Assembly: GCA_027459675.1 (NCBI GenBank)
Contig: DAIDHO010000004.1
Coordinates: forward strand, 20,654-84,653
Length of the DNA: 64,000 nucleotides
Source: Parachlamydiales bacterium
Lineage (GTDB): Bacteria; Chlamydiota; Chlamydiia; Chlamydiales; Rhabdochlamydiaceae
Direction of reading: 5' to 3'
Shown: piece after piece, positions 17,489 to 26,597 of the stretch
Numbering within the stretch: the stretch's first letter is position 1
Layout of the letters: every line of letters starts with the position of its first letter
Translations under genes and position numbers: made by a program
The notes under the pieces: model-generated
Seen by the model: only the letters and a program-made list of their open reading frames with translations
The model's database searches: none
What the model was told of the DNA's origin: nothing

Positions 17489-19615
17489 CCATTTTTTTAG
17501 GCGAGTATAACGTTTCTTTACATCGTCATTGCGCACCGCTATGCTGATGGCTTGCTTAGTCCCCACCAGGATGACTAGCCGCTTGCCGCGCGTGATGCCT
17601 GTATAGAGTAGATTTCGATGGAGCATCTTAAAATGGCTCGCATGAAGGGGAATGATGACACAGGGACATTCGCTTCCTTGGTACTTATGGATGGAGACTG
17701 CATAGGCAAGCACAAGATCATCCATCTCTGAAAATTGGTACTCCACCCTTCGATCATCAAAAGCAACTGTAAGAGTTTGGCTTGATAGATCGATCGTGAT
17801 AATTCTGCCGACATCCCCGTTGAAGACGAGCTTTTCATAGTCATTGCGAATTTGCATGACTTTATCACCCACATGAAAGGTTCGGCCCATGCGGCACAAG
17901 GGAGTGATGCTGGGATTGAGCGCTTTTTGCAGAACGACATTGAGATTTTCGGTTCCGATCATTCCTTTTTTCATAGGAGACAGCACTTGGATATCTTCAA
18001 ACTTATGAAGCCGAGAGTTTGAGGGAAGTTTTTTAGTGATGAGCTCCACGATAGAATCGACAATTTGTTCAGGCGTTTCTCCTTCGATAAATCGAAAATC
18101 GGAATTCCCACGCAGATCGGGAAACTCTCCTCGGTTAATCAAGTGAGCGTTTGTCACAATTTTTGAATGGGCAGCTTGCCTAAAGATTTGGGTAAGGCAG
18201 GTGACCCCCATGCGATCCGATTCAATCAGATCTTTTAAGACATTGCCTGCACCTACGCTGGGAAGCTGGTCGATATCACCAATCAGAATAAAGCGGGCAG
18301 AGGTAGGGATGGCTTTGAGCAAGTGAAACAAGAGAAAAGTGTCGATCATGCTTGCTTCGTCAACAATCAGAAGATCACATTTTAGAGGATTATCTTGATT
18401 CCTTTTAAAGCCGCCTGATGAAAAGTTCATTTCAAGAAGGCTATGGAGAGTGTATGCTTTTTTCCCCGTGATTTCACTCATCCGTTTGGCTGCTCGGCCC
18501 GTAGGAGCGGCAAGTAAAATGTGGTCGGTGAGTTTTTCAGTGATACATAGGATAGCACGGGTGATCGTGCTTTTTCCAGTCCCGGGGCCTCCCGTGATAA
18601 TATGCACTTTTTGTTGTACTGCTTGGGCAATTGCTTTTTTTTGTTCTTCAGCAAAGGAGATTTTAAGCTTTTCTTCAGCCCATTGAACTGCTTTTTCAAT
18701 GTGAATAGAGCGAAGATTACAAGGAGATTCTGTGAGTCGTCTGAGTTGATAAGAAATTCCTTTCTCAGCCAAATAAAAGGGCTTTAAAGCAATAAATCCC
18801 TCTTCTTCAATCAGGTCGCTTTCAAGAAGACTGCGCTCCAGGCCTTCCTGAACTTTGAGGGGTTCAACCATAAGTATTTTAGCTGCCTGAGCAGCTAGCT
18901 CTTCTTTAGGATAACATGTATGTCCTTCATTGGAAAGCTCCCAAAGAACAAACTCGATCCCTGCTCGGATTCGAGTCAGGGAGTGAGGAGGCAGACCCAT
19001 GCGGATTGCAATTTGGTCGGCCCACTTAAATCCGATGCCGTGAATATCTCTTGCAAGGATGTAAGGATCTTGTTTAACTTTTTCGATACTTTCATTGCCA
19101 TAGGCTTTATAGATCTTTTGAGCAAAGGTAGGTGAAATTCCGTGAGATTGCAGAAATACCATCACCTCTCGGACTGCTCTTTGCTCATGCCAACAAGAAA
19201 TGATCATTTCGATCCTTTTACGTCCAATTCCAGGGACAGTGCTTAGGCTGTGAGGGTTTTCATCGATAATTTTGAGAGTGTCAGTGCCAAATTGGCGCAC
19301 AATGCGTTCAGCATATGTCGGGCCTATCCCTTTGATCATGCCCGATTCTAAGTATTTTTGGATGCCCACTAAATCAGAGGGTTCTTTGGATTCAAAGGAC
19401 TGGACTTCGAATTGGCGGCCGTATTGAGGGTGGTGTTTCCAGTCCCCAACGCAACGAATTGTTTCTCCTGGCTGCAAGGTAGGTAGAGGACCGACAATAC
19501 AAGTTAGCTCTTGTTTCCGAGGCTCTTTTAGACGGGCAACAGTGAAACTTTCTCCTGCAAAAACAATACTCTCAATATATCCAAAAAGTTCTTCCACGTT
19601 CTTACTATACTTCAT
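17477..19615 (-). CDS. recD2: RecD2-type ATP-dependent helicase
   Basis: This SF1B 5'-3' DNA helicase is related to RecD but works without RecB and RecC. The 712-residue protein has an N-terminal OB-like region, helix-hairpin-helix repeats (around residues 90-200, with VPGIGRKRIE and IHGIGFKWAD), then the helicase core. Walker A is GGPGTGKST with Lys348; the Walker B is LLIVDEASM. The C-terminal motif has YAVSIHKYQGSECP. C. trachomatis has a recD gene (CT033) right after metG, so the local order is conserved apart from two inserted membrane-protein genes. Confidence 0.94.
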   Translation of the reverse strand: MKYSKNVEELFGYIESIVFAGESFTVARLKEPRKQELTCIVGPLPTLQPGETIRCVGDWKHHPQYGRQFEVQSFESKEPSDLVGIQKYLESGMIKGIGPTYAERIVRQFGTDTLKIIDENPHSLSTVPGIGRKRIEMIISCWHEQRAVREVMVFLQSHGISPTFAQKIYKAYGNESIEKVKQDPYILARDIHGIGFKWADQIAIRMGLPPHSLTRIRAGIEFVLWELSNEGHTCYPKEELAAQAAKILMVEPLKVQEGLERSLLESDLIEEEGFIALKPFYLAEKGISYQLRRLTESPCNLRSIHIEKAVQWAEEKLKISFAEEQKKAIAQAVQQKVHIITGGPGTGKSTITRAILCITEKLTDHILLAAPTGRAAKRMSEITGKKAYTLHSLLEMNFSSGGFKRNQDNPLKCDLLIVDEASMIDTFLLFHLLKAIPTSARFILIGDIDQLPSVGAGNVLKDLIESDRMGVTCLTQIFRQAAHSKIVTNAHLINRGEFPDLRGNSDFRFIEGETPEQIVDSIVELITKKLPSNSRLHKFEDIQVLSPMKKGMIGTENLNVVLQKALNPSITPLCRMGRTFHVGDKVMQIRNDYEKLVFNGDVGRIITIDLSSQTLTVAFDDRRVEYQFSEMDDLVLAYAVSIHKYQGSECPCVIIPLHASHFKMLHRNLLYTGITRGKRLVILVGTKQAISIAVRNDDVKKRYTRLKKWLAS

Positions 19616-19686
19616 TCGAGCGAAAAAGTATTTGTTTTTTTAATATAGATTTTAATCGTTCCATGTCTTAGAATTCTCATTCCTAT

Positions 19687-19758
19687 TCCGGATTAGCTCA
19701 GTGGTAGAGCACCTGACTGTTAATCAGGGTGTCGCTGGTTCGAAACCAGCATCCGGAG
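19687..19758 (+). tRNA. tRNA-Asn (GTT)
   Basis: A 72-nt cloverleaf has acceptor stem TCCGGAT/ATCCGGA, discriminator G, D arm GCTCAGTGGTAGAGC, and T arm GCTGGTTCGAAACCAGC. The anticodon stem-loop CCTGA-CTGTTAA-TCAGG gives anticodon GTT. No CCA is encoded. TAGAAT at about 19670 could serve as a -10 box. Confidence 0.96.
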
Positions 19759-20169
19759 ATCTGCTGCTTATGGAGCCAAGCGTTAGTTTAAGTGAACCTT
19801 AGGTTGAGTCCCATGGAAAGAACACAACTAAAACTCAATCTGTGGTTCATAATCAGCTGCTTGGTATACCCTAGCACAAATAAACGAGAGTATCCCTTTT
19901 TTAACGAAATAGGCAATAGCATATTCTTAGAATGCCCTGTTCTTTTGCATCTGAAAAGGGTAAAAAATGGCCGCATAGATCATGGGTATGAATGCAGTGT
20001 TGAAAACACGAAGAGAAAAAGTCCTTGAATTTCTAACTGTTTAGTTGCAACATTAATCCTCTCTGCCTCCATTCTTTATGAGACATAGGGATTGGAAAAA
20101 ATTTTAATCTTTCTGAGTTAGATAAGAGGAAGTGAATTTTAAAATGAGTCATTTAAGAGAATTCGAAGC
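19759..20169. other. 411-base region with no confident gene
   Basis: An open frame from GTG 19792 (or ATG 19813) to 20028 would encode about 71-78 residues. It has a hydrophobic N-terminal patch (LWFIISCLVYP) but no clear ribosome-binding site and no recognised family. I see no RNA structure that stands out. The last 60 bases precede glyS and contain AT-rich promoter-like DNA without a convincing hexamer pair. Confidence 0.3.
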
Positions 20170-21543
20170 ATGACAAATCCAGTTGTGATGGAAGATATTA
20201 TATCGCTTTGTAGGAGAAGAGGTTTTATATTCCAAAGCTCCGAAATATACGGAGGGCTTCAAGGTATATATGATTATGGCCCTTTGGGAATCGAGCTTAA
20301 AAGGAATCTCAAGATGGCCTGGTGGAGGGCCATGGTGTATGAACGGGATGATATAGAGGGCCTCGATTCTTCTATCATTACCCATCATTTGACGCTGAGA
20401 CATTCAGGTCATGAAGATACTTTTACCGATCCCATGGTGGATTGTCGCTCGTGTAAACATCGAATGCGTGCAGATCATCTCATAGATCATCAATGTGATA
20501 AGTGTGGATCTAGGGATTTGACGGAACCGAGGAAATTTAACTTGATGCTGCGCACCCATCTGGGCCCTATTGATGATGGGACAAATTATGCTTACTTACG
20601 ACCAGAAACAGCGCAAGGAATTTTCACAAATTTTAAAAATGTTCTAGATACCACTTCTAGAAAACTTCCTTTTGGTATTGCTCAAATAGGAAAAGCTTTT
20701 CGGAATGAAGTAACGCCCAAGAATTTTATTTTTAGATCGCGGGAATTTGAGCAAATGGAACTGGAGTTTTTTGTTGAACCAGGCTCGGATGAGCAGTGGC
20801 ATGATTTTTGGGTCAAACACCGTTTGAATTGGTGGGTTAAGCAAGGACTTTCAAAAGAGAATTTAAAACTCCAGGTTCAGGCAAAAGAAGAGCTAGCGCA
20901 TTATTCGAAAGCAACCACAGATATCTTGTATCATTTCCCCTTTGGATTTGAAGAATTAGAAGGGATCGCTAATAGGACCGATTTTGATTTGGGATCTCAC
21001 ACCAAATCCCAAAATGAACTATCTATTTTTTCAAAGGTCAAGAGCAATCATGATTCAACGGCTATTCTGGGGGTTCAGAATCTTGATACAAAGCACTATA
21101 GAGTCCCTTTTGTCATTGAACCCTCTGCGGGCGTAGATCGGGGTCTTTTAGCCCTTTTAACGGAGGCCTACAGAAAAGAAACATTGGATAAAGGGCAAAC
21201 GCGTATTGTTCTTAAGTTAAAACCCCACCTTGCACCTATTAAGGTCGCCATTGTTCCTTTAGCACGCAATAATGAGAAGATCGTAGCTAAAGCCCAAGAG
21301 ATTAAACAGGGCTTGCAGAGGCTGGGATTAGGGCGCATCAAATATGAAGATATTGGAAATGTAGGTAAGGCCTATCGTAGGCATGATGAAATTGGTACGC
21401 CTTTATGTATTACAGTAGATTTTGATACCTTTGAAAACCCCAAAGAAACGGTCACCCTCCGCTATCGAGATTCAATGGAACAAGAAAGGATACCGATCGC
21501 TGATTTAGAGAATTTTTTAAAGAATTATTTTAGTAATGATTGA
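20170..21543 (+). CDS. glyS: glycyl-tRNA synthetase, homodimeric alpha2 type
   Basis: The 457-residue class II enzyme is of the alpha2 kind shared by eukaryotes, archaea and some bacteria, shown by [19 protein letters not shown] at the start, the [13 protein letters not shown] segment and [15 protein letters not shown] zinc-like CRSCK...CDKCG pair lies at about 92-117. C. trachomatis, from memory, uses the unrelated bacterial alpha-beta enzyme as a fused chain (CT796), so this lineage appears to carry a different synthetase. The C-terminal anticodon-binding domain ends [16 protein letters not shown]. The gene stands alone. Confidence 0.95.
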   Translation: MTNPVVMEDIISLCRRRGFIFQSSEIYGGLQGIYDYGPLGIELKRNLKMAWWRAMVYERDDIEGLDSSIITHHLTLRHSGHEDTFTDPMVDCRSCKHRMRADHLIDHQCDKCGSRDLTEPRKFNLMLRTHLGPIDDGTNYAYLRPETAQGIFTNFKNVLDTTSRKLPFGIAQIGKAFRNEVTPKNFIFRSREFEQMELEFFVEPGSDEQWHDFWVKHRLNWWVKQGLSKENLKLQVQAKEELAHYSKATTDILYHFPFGFEELEGIANRTDFDLGSHTKSQNELSIFSKVKSNHDSTAILGVQNLDTKHYRVPFVIEPSAGVDRGLLALLTEAYRKETLDKGQTRIVLKLKPHLAPIKVAIVPLARNNEKIVAKAQEIKQGLQRLGLGRIKYEDIGNVGKAYRRHDEIGTPLCITVDFDTFENPKETVTLRYRDSMEQERIPIADLENFLKNYFSND

Positions 21544-21577
21544 AAATACTGCATTTAAAAGCTAGATCCTCGGTTTT

Positions 21578-23941
21578 TCAATCAGATTCATAATAATCAG
21601 AAGACTCTTCATCAGAACTACATTCAAAATAAAAATCTGCTGGCTCGGGATTTTCTTTTTTATCGGTTTTAACTAAGTACTCTTTTTTTGTAGGATCTTT
21701 TAGCGCCATTGCTTTATCTAAGAAAGTGGGCTTTGAAACCTTTTCAGCAACTTTTTCAAAAACAAATTCGCGTTTTTCATCGCCTCCTGAATAAGATTGT
21801 TCTTGTCTTGTTTTAGAATGACAATATTGAGTATAACGATCTGTCCCAAAATGACGTTTTCTAATTAGACCATATCCAGCTAAAACAGAAGCTTCCACTA
21901 TCGGATTTTCTTTCTGTCTAATTTTCCAATATCCGTTAGATGAAGTAGGCTCTTCTTGAACAAGGGTCACATGGATCCGATCGCCTATCAATTGCAATGA
22001 AGAACATGATTGAAAAAATAGAGGTAGTACTTTTTGAAAGGTCTCTCTTGATTTCGGGTCTTTATCACCGAAGGGACAATTCCAATGAATGCGTTCAAAT
22101 CGACGTCCTTTAAAAAATCTACCGATATTTTTTGCGTCCACGTCAAACAAGATCTCCACTCCTTGTTTTTGGAGAAAAAAAACACGATCAATCACTTCTT
22201 GGTTAACAGGTGCAAGCAGCTCAGTTGCTATAATCGATTGAGACAATTTGGGATGAGTATCCTGATGTTTAGATAAAAGTGCCTCTGTAAATGTAAAATT
22301 CCCTTCTCCAATCAATAGTCTTTTTTTGCATTTTCTGTGTTTTAGAGGGCGAATATATTCCTCATTTTTCGTTAGTGCATATAAATCAAGCGAGGTTTTC
22401 CTCTTTAGCTTTTCATATGTTAATTTTTTCAAATAACAGAGAAAGTTTTGAATAGGCTCCTCGTTTTGTGGTTGTATCTTTCTTGCTTTTTCGTAAAAAC
22501 GGCGCGCTTGGTATAGGGTATTGCACTTAACAGCCGCTTCTAACCCTGAAAGATAGATTTGATACGGCTGTTCATTTTTTTTCTCGTAAAGACCTGCTAA
22601 TTGACGATACAGATTAAGATTAGTAGGATTGTAGCGAAGCTGTAACTGGAGTTGATCGATTTGATAGTCAATGTTCTCATGCTCTTTAAAACAGGGGTTG
22701 AGGATGCAGATGGAATCAGAAAACTTAACAGCGACAGATCCATCGACTAACTCTTTGAGTGATTCAATTTTTCTATCATCTGTTGGCCTAGAGAAATGAA
22801 GAGTCCCATCTTGTTGAACAACATAAATTCCAGATCCCCGGCTATCCGTGGCATACATCACAGAGCCATTTGATAATAAAATCATATCATTGATACCCCA
22901 ACCTTTTGGACTAGGCTCTGGCGTATGTTTAAATGTTTTATTGGAGTAAAAAGATGGGGAGAATTTTCCTTTAATTACGAGGGTTTCATTATCTAGCAAA
23001 ATAATTGTATTGTACAAACATTTTTCCCACAAAGTAGAGTTTTGAAATGGAGTGGAGACTTCCGTTTCAGCATTCCATAATGTTAGAGATTTTTCATCCT
23101 TATGCAAAACCACGATATTCATATTTGAGATTAAGCGGATTTGATGAATATTTTCAAATTTGTATTCGGTTTTTTGGTACTTTTTATCTATAGGATGATA
23201 CTTTTGGATAACAATTGTATTCTCATTTAAGTAAGTAATAGACCCATCCTCTAAAACAGAAACTTCTCCTTTGAGCTCGATCTCTTCCAATCGTGCTTTT
23301 GACTCAACATCAAATATGATTGCATTTTGCTGAGAAAATTTAACCACCAAATGATGAGAGGTAACAGGAATAATTTCTTCAATTTTGTCTGCAATGCCAG
23401 TGGGGGAGGGGGACAGTCCTGATATATGAAGATGTCCTTTCTCATCGCCGATAACTAAAAAGCCATTAGCATCCTCTGATAAAGCTGTAATCGTAGGTGT
23501 TGGATAAGAGGTTACAGTCCAATTATCATTGACGGGGTCCCATGTCTTCACAGTGTTGATAAATGCGTAGCTAATCGTTCCATTGGATCGGCATACCCAT
23601 TTAAAGAGCTTAGCGTTAGAAGATGAAGAAACCACTGAAATCTCGTTTCCTTTCTCCCAAGATGTTCCCCCTGCAAAGAAGGGCTTAAAATGAACTTCCT
23701 TTTGTTCTGCTAGATAAACCGGCTTGAAATGACGGTTTCGAAGTAATGATTCAATCTTAGCAGAGCTAGAAGAAAAGCCCAAGGAGCAGATGCTTTGAGT
23801 TTGCGGCAATACGACCTTAACCAAGTCCTGAATATTTGAAACGCGTGCTTGAATGGTAAGCCTACCAGACACATCTTGTTGTTCTAAAAATTCGATTTTG
23901 GCTTCTGGCGAAACATGCACCCCAATTTTCAATACTGACAT
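21578..23941 (-). CDS. propeller/TPR-like protein with C-terminal Bmt5-like (DUF2431) methyltransferase domain
   Basis: The 787-residue protein starts at ATG 23941; GGAGG six bases upstream excludes the TTG at 23953. Residues 1-430 are beta-rich with repeated blades such as DGSITYLNENTIVI and NGSVMYATDSRG, suggesting a beta-propeller. About 445-520 is helical and TPR-like (LYRQLAGLYEKKN, ARRFYEKARKIQPQN). About 540-715 matches the eukaryotic 25S rRNA uridine-N3 methyltransferase-like domain: GEGNFTF (545-551), DVDAKNI (600) and WNCPFGD (620) mirror GEGNFSF, VDAT and FNFPH. The tail is acidic. No signal peptide is seen. I infer a type III-secreted or cytosolic modifier acquired from a eukaryote; catalysis is untested. 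Confidence 0.8.
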   Translation of the reverse strand: MSVLKIGVHVSPEAKIEFLEQQDVSGRLTIQARVSNIQDLVKVVLPQTQSICSLGFSSSSAKIESLLRNRHFKPVYLAEQKEVHFKPFFAGGTSWEKGNEISVVSSSSNAKLFKWVCRSNGTISYAFINTVKTWDPVNDNWTVTSYPTPTITALSEDANGFLVIGDEKGHLHISGLSPSPTGIADKIEEIIPVTSHHLVVKFSQQNAIIFDVESKARLEEIELKGEVSVLEDGSITYLNENTIVIQKYHPIDKKYQKTEYKFENIHQIRLISNMNIVVLHKDEKSLTLWNAETEVSTPFQNSTLWEKCLYNTIILLDNETLVIKGKFSPSFYSNKTFKHTPEPSPKGWGINDMILLSNGSVMYATDSRGSGIYVVQQDGTLHFSRPTDDRKIESLKELVDGSVAVKFSDSICILNPCFKEHENIDYQIDQLQLQLRYNPTNLNLYRQLAGLYEKKNEQPYQIYLSGLEAAVKCNTLYQARRFYEKARKIQPQNEEPIQNFLCYLKKLTYEKLKRKTSLDLYALTKNEEYIRPLKHRKCKKRLLIGEGNFTFTEALLSKHQDTHPKLSQSIIATELLAPVNQEVIDRVFFLQKQGVEILFDVDAKNIGRFFKGRRFERIHWNCPFGDKDPKSRETFQKVLPLFFQSCSSLQLIGDRIHVTLVQEEPTSSNGYWKIRQKENPIVEASVLAGYGLIRKRHFGTDRYTQYCHSKTRQEQSYSGGDEKREFVFEKVAEKVSKPTFLDKAMALKDPTKKEYLVKTDKKENPEPADFYFECSSDEESSDYYESD

Positions 23942-23953
23942 ATCAACCTCCAA

Positions 23954-24350
23954 ATATTAAAAAAACATTTTAGATATGAAGGAAATAACCATACAGAAAA
24001 ATCTTTAGGGGATTAATTTTGTTCCCCCTTTCATCTGATAGTAACAATCTACTCATGCATTTCTCCCCCCTTTGCAGTAAGAAATCATAGTCAAGTAAAT
24101 ATTTTAGGTGCGCTGCCTAATACTTGAATCATTTTCCCTGTCTTCTCTTAAAAAAATAAGAGTCCTAAAAAAGGAAGCCCTCTATCCTTTGGGCCCATAT
24201 TTTGAGATGGGCTCGTTTTGAGGATCCTTATTATTGGGAAGAGACCCATTGGCTGTGTATTACTTTTAAGGGGATTTTTTAATAAAATATTTAATATACT
24301 CTCTTTTTATGAGAGATTGGATTATAGTGAAAGAAACTACATTCTTTTAT
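23954..24350. other. intergenic region between divergent genes
   Basis: About 400 bases separate the divergent Bmt5-like gene and the patatin gene. An AT-rich hairpin (CTCTTA-AAAAAA-TAAGAG) lies near 24150. The region must hold promoters for both genes, but I could not pick reliable hexamers. No coding sequence is supported apart from a 14-codon in-frame extension of the patatin gene. Confidence 0.35.
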
Positions 24351-25238
24351 ATGAAAAAGTCATTATTTTTATATTTGATATTTCTCGCAGGGTGTCACTC
24401 TGTCTACATGCCACCTACAGACACGGTGGAGATACCTCCTTTTGAGACAAAAAAACCGATTCGGATTGCTCTTGTTTTGGGAGGTGGAGGTGCCAAAGGG
24501 CTTGCTCTATTAGGCGCTATTCAAGAGCTCGAAGCTGCAGGGATCCGGCCTGATTTAATTGTAGGATGTAGTGCGGGTGCAATGGCAGGAGCCCTGTATG
24601 CCGACGGACAAGAGCTAAAGGGGGTGGAGAAGAATTTTTTAGCTCTTAAGAGAGCAGATCTTCTCGACTTTTCTTACTTTAGACCTCTTTTTGGAATTGT
24701 CGAAGGAAAAAGTATTCAAAATGTAATGAGAAAAAGTTTAAAAGCTCAAACATTTGAAGAGCTGCAAATTCCGCTCATTGTTGTAGCGACCGATTTATAT
24801 TCGGGAGACGTAGTGGAAATTTCCCATGGAGATATAGCCAAAGGGATCGGCGCTTCTTGTGCTTTTCCTGGCATTTTCAAACCTATTCAGCTATATGGTC
24901 GCTATCTAGTAGATGGAGGGGCGTCTTGTCCTGTCCCTGTCTCTATAGCTAAAAAGTATGGAGCGGAGATTGTCATAGCGGTGGATGTGACAGGAAAATT
25001 GCCTTCTAATGCAGCCTTGCGGCATCTCATTAGCATTGGAAAACGAAGTCTTGATATCGCCTATCGAAAATTTGTCGAACTCTCCCTTTCTCAAGCAGAC
25101 ATTGTGGTTAAGATGGAGTTTGAAGATTGCGGCACATTTAGCGACCACTTAAACGAGCATCTTTACCAACAAGGCCGCCTATCGATGCGTGCTAAAATTC
25201 CTGAAATTTTACAAAAAATTTCGAAACAAGAAAAATAG
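24351..25238 (+). CDS. patatin-like phospholipase, predicted lipoprotein
   Basis: Patatin-like enzymes hydrolyse lipid ester bonds with a Ser-Asp dyad. The 295-residue product has oxyanion-loop GGGGAKG (44-50), nucleophile GCSAG with Ser74, and VDGG with Asp188, so the dyad is intact. The start is set at ATG 24351 because it gives a lipoprotein signal, MKKSLFLYLIFLAGC, with lipobox Cys15. The longer ATG at 24309 would bury it. RssA-like bacterial enzymes and secreted effector phospholipases share this fold. The lipobox suggests an envelope location. A GCTTAAGC repeat begins at the stop codon. Confidence 0.9.
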   Translation: MKKSLFLYLIFLAGCHSVYMPPTDTVEIPPFETKKPIRIALVLGGGGAKGLALLGAIQELEAAGIRPDLIVGCSAGAMAGALYADGQELKGVEKNFLALKRADLLDFSYFRPLFGIVEGKSIQNVMRKSLKAQTFEELQIPLIVVATDLYSGDVVEISHGDIAKGIGASCAFPGIFKPIQLYGRYLVDGGASCPVPVSIAKKYGAEIVIAVDVTGKLPSNAALRHLISIGKRSLDIAYRKFVELSLSQADIVVKMEFEDCGTFSDHLNEHLYQQGRLSMRAKIPEILQKISKQEK

Positions 25239-25268
25239 ACCCGTTGCTTAAGCTAAAGTGCAGTCGAT
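25236..25268 (+). repeat. GCTTAAGC repeat, copy 3
   Basis: It starts with the TAG stop of the patatin gene: TAGACCCGTTGCTTAAGC followed by TAAAGTGCAGTCGAT. It matches the minus-strand form of the copy at 1426, including AGTCGAT, so the repeat unit is at least about 33 bases in this subtype. Confidence 0.6.
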
Positions 25269-25327
25269 CTTCCTTCCTTTATTTTTAAATGGCTCTATTG
25301 TTATAGCACATTTAAGAGAGGTGGTGT

Positions 25328-25957
25328 ATGCTCATGAGACTCCAATGTTTTTTTTTAGGATGGACTTTAGTGACTTTTGCAATTGAAAGGACCCCTGAGC
25401 AAGCCTTAAAACAGCTGATAGAGGGGAATGAAAGATACAAGCAAGAAAAGCTTTTGCACCCCAACCGGAGTAAAGAGGCGCGGCTGACTTCAGCAAGCGG
25501 ACAAAACCCTTTTGCTATTATTCTCGGATGTTCTGACTCTCGGGTCTCTCCCGAAATTATTTTTGACCAGGGGATTGGGGACCTATTTGTCGTACGTGTT
25601 GCAGGAAATGTGGTCAGTCCTGTGGTGCTCGACAGTATTGAGTATTCAGCGCTTTATCTAAAATCGTCGATCGTGATGGTGTTAGGTCACCAAAGCTGCG
25701 GAGCGATTCAAGCTGTGATCAACGGCCAAACAAAAGATATTGAAAACATTTCTTCTCTGATTGCTCCTTCCCTTGAGCTTGCCCGCACTCAAAAAGGTTC
25801 TCTGATTGAAAACACGATCAAAGATAATGTTCTTTATTCCATTGACCAGCTTAAAAAAAGTCCGGCTCTTGCTAAACTCATCGAAGAAAAAAAGATCCAA
25901 GTGGTAGGAGGATATTATGATTTTTACACAGGGGCTGTTGAAATCGTAACCAAGTGA
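25328..25957 (+). CDS. beta-class carbonic anhydrase, possibly exported
   Basis: It interconverts CO2 and bicarbonate at a zinc centre. The ligands and active-site dyad are visible: Cys68, Asp70 and Arg72 in GCSDSR, and His121 and Cys124 in LGHQSCGAIQ. The 209-residue chain begins with a hydrophobic stretch (MLMRLQCFFLGWTLVTFA) that resembles a signal peptide, which suggests the periplasm. ATG at 25328 has GAGAGG upstream. The next gene is convergent. Confidence 0.93.
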   Translation: MLMRLQCFFLGWTLVTFAIERTPEQALKQLIEGNERYKQEKLLHPNRSKEARLTSASGQNPFAIILGCSDSRVSPEIIFDQGIGDLFVVRVAGNVVSPVVLDSIEYSALYLKSSIVMVLGHQSCGAIQAVINGQTKDIENISSLIAPSLELARTQKGSLIENTIKDNVLYSIDQLKKSPALAKLIEEKKIQVVGGYYDFYTGAVEIVTK

Positions 25958-26074
25958 GATATTAAGGAATCTTTAAGAAAAATGAAGGGCTATCAAAACA
26001 GAGTGAAAATACGATTGGTTTTGCCTTCACTAAACCCGGGCGCTAAAAACCACTCCATGGGCTGGCTCTTTGTA

Positions 26075-26485
26075 CTAAGATCGATTCTTCAATTTTTTCT
26101 TTAATTTGAGAGCGGCAGAATTGAGGCAGTACCGTTTACGGCTGGGCTTAGGTCCATCATTGAAGAGATGGCCTAGATGGCCTCCGCAATGATGGCACTT
26201 AACTTCGGTGCGTTTAGTGAAAAAACCGACGTCATCTTCATAGTCCACAGCCTCAGGTGTGATAGGTTCGCTAAAGCTAGGCCACCCTGTCCCTGATTTG
26301 AACTTGGCTTGTGAGCTAAAGAGAGGCTCCTCGCACCCGGCACAGACGTAGGTTCCTTCTTCAGTGCAGTCCCAATACTCTCCTGAAAAAGCCTTTTCTG
26401 TTTCCTTTTCTCTTAAAATACGGTACTGCTGAGTGGTGAGCTTTTTCTTCCATTCTTTCTCAGATAGGGGATGTTTTTCACTCAC
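26075..26485 (-). CDS. msrB: peptide-methionine (R)-S-oxide reductase
   Basis: MsrB repairs methionine-R-sulfoxide in proteins. Zinc cysteines appear as CAGC and CHHC, and the catalytic Cys is in RYCLNSAAL. SGTGWPSF is the substrate pocket. The reading frame is open to 26521, but GTG at 26485 (MSEKHPLSEKEW) has a strong AGGAGAGG site at 26493-26500, so I take it as the start, giving 136 residues. The 5' side is an unusually AT-rich intergenic stretch. Confidence 0.94.
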   Translation of the reverse strand: MSEKHPLSEKEWKKKLTTQQYRILREKETEKAFSGEYWDCTEEGTYVCAGCEEPLFSSQAKFKSGTGWPSFSEPITPEAVDYEDDVGFFTKRTEVKCHHCGGHLGHLFNDGPKPSRKRYCLNSAALKLKKKLKNRS

Positions 26486-26521
26486 AGCTTTGCCTCTCCT
26501 GTATAGTTCAATATAGAACAT

Positions 26522-26597
26522 TTTTATTATAAAATAAATTTTAAATTTTAATTATTTTATAAATAATTAAAATTTAATAATATAAATAAATTTTTTT
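26522..26597. other. very AT-rich intergenic stretch
   Basis: These 76 bases are almost only A and T, with partly self-complementary TTTAAATTTTAATTATTTT and its opposite. They separate alcohol dehydrogenase and msrB on the same strand and may act as terminator and promoter DNA. No G/C-rich stem is present. Confidence 0.4.

Noticed and set aside
19792..20028. Small ORF of 71-78 residues after tRNA-Asn
   Set aside because: It has a hydrophobic patch but no ribosome-binding site, and no recognised family. I could not support it beyond an open frame, so it is mentioned only in the intergenic entry.
21544..21600. Terminator between glyS and the Bmt5-like gene
   Set aside because: GATTGAAAA and TTTTCAATC can pair, but the loop of about 29 bases is long and no G/C-rich stem or T-run fits a standard terminator.
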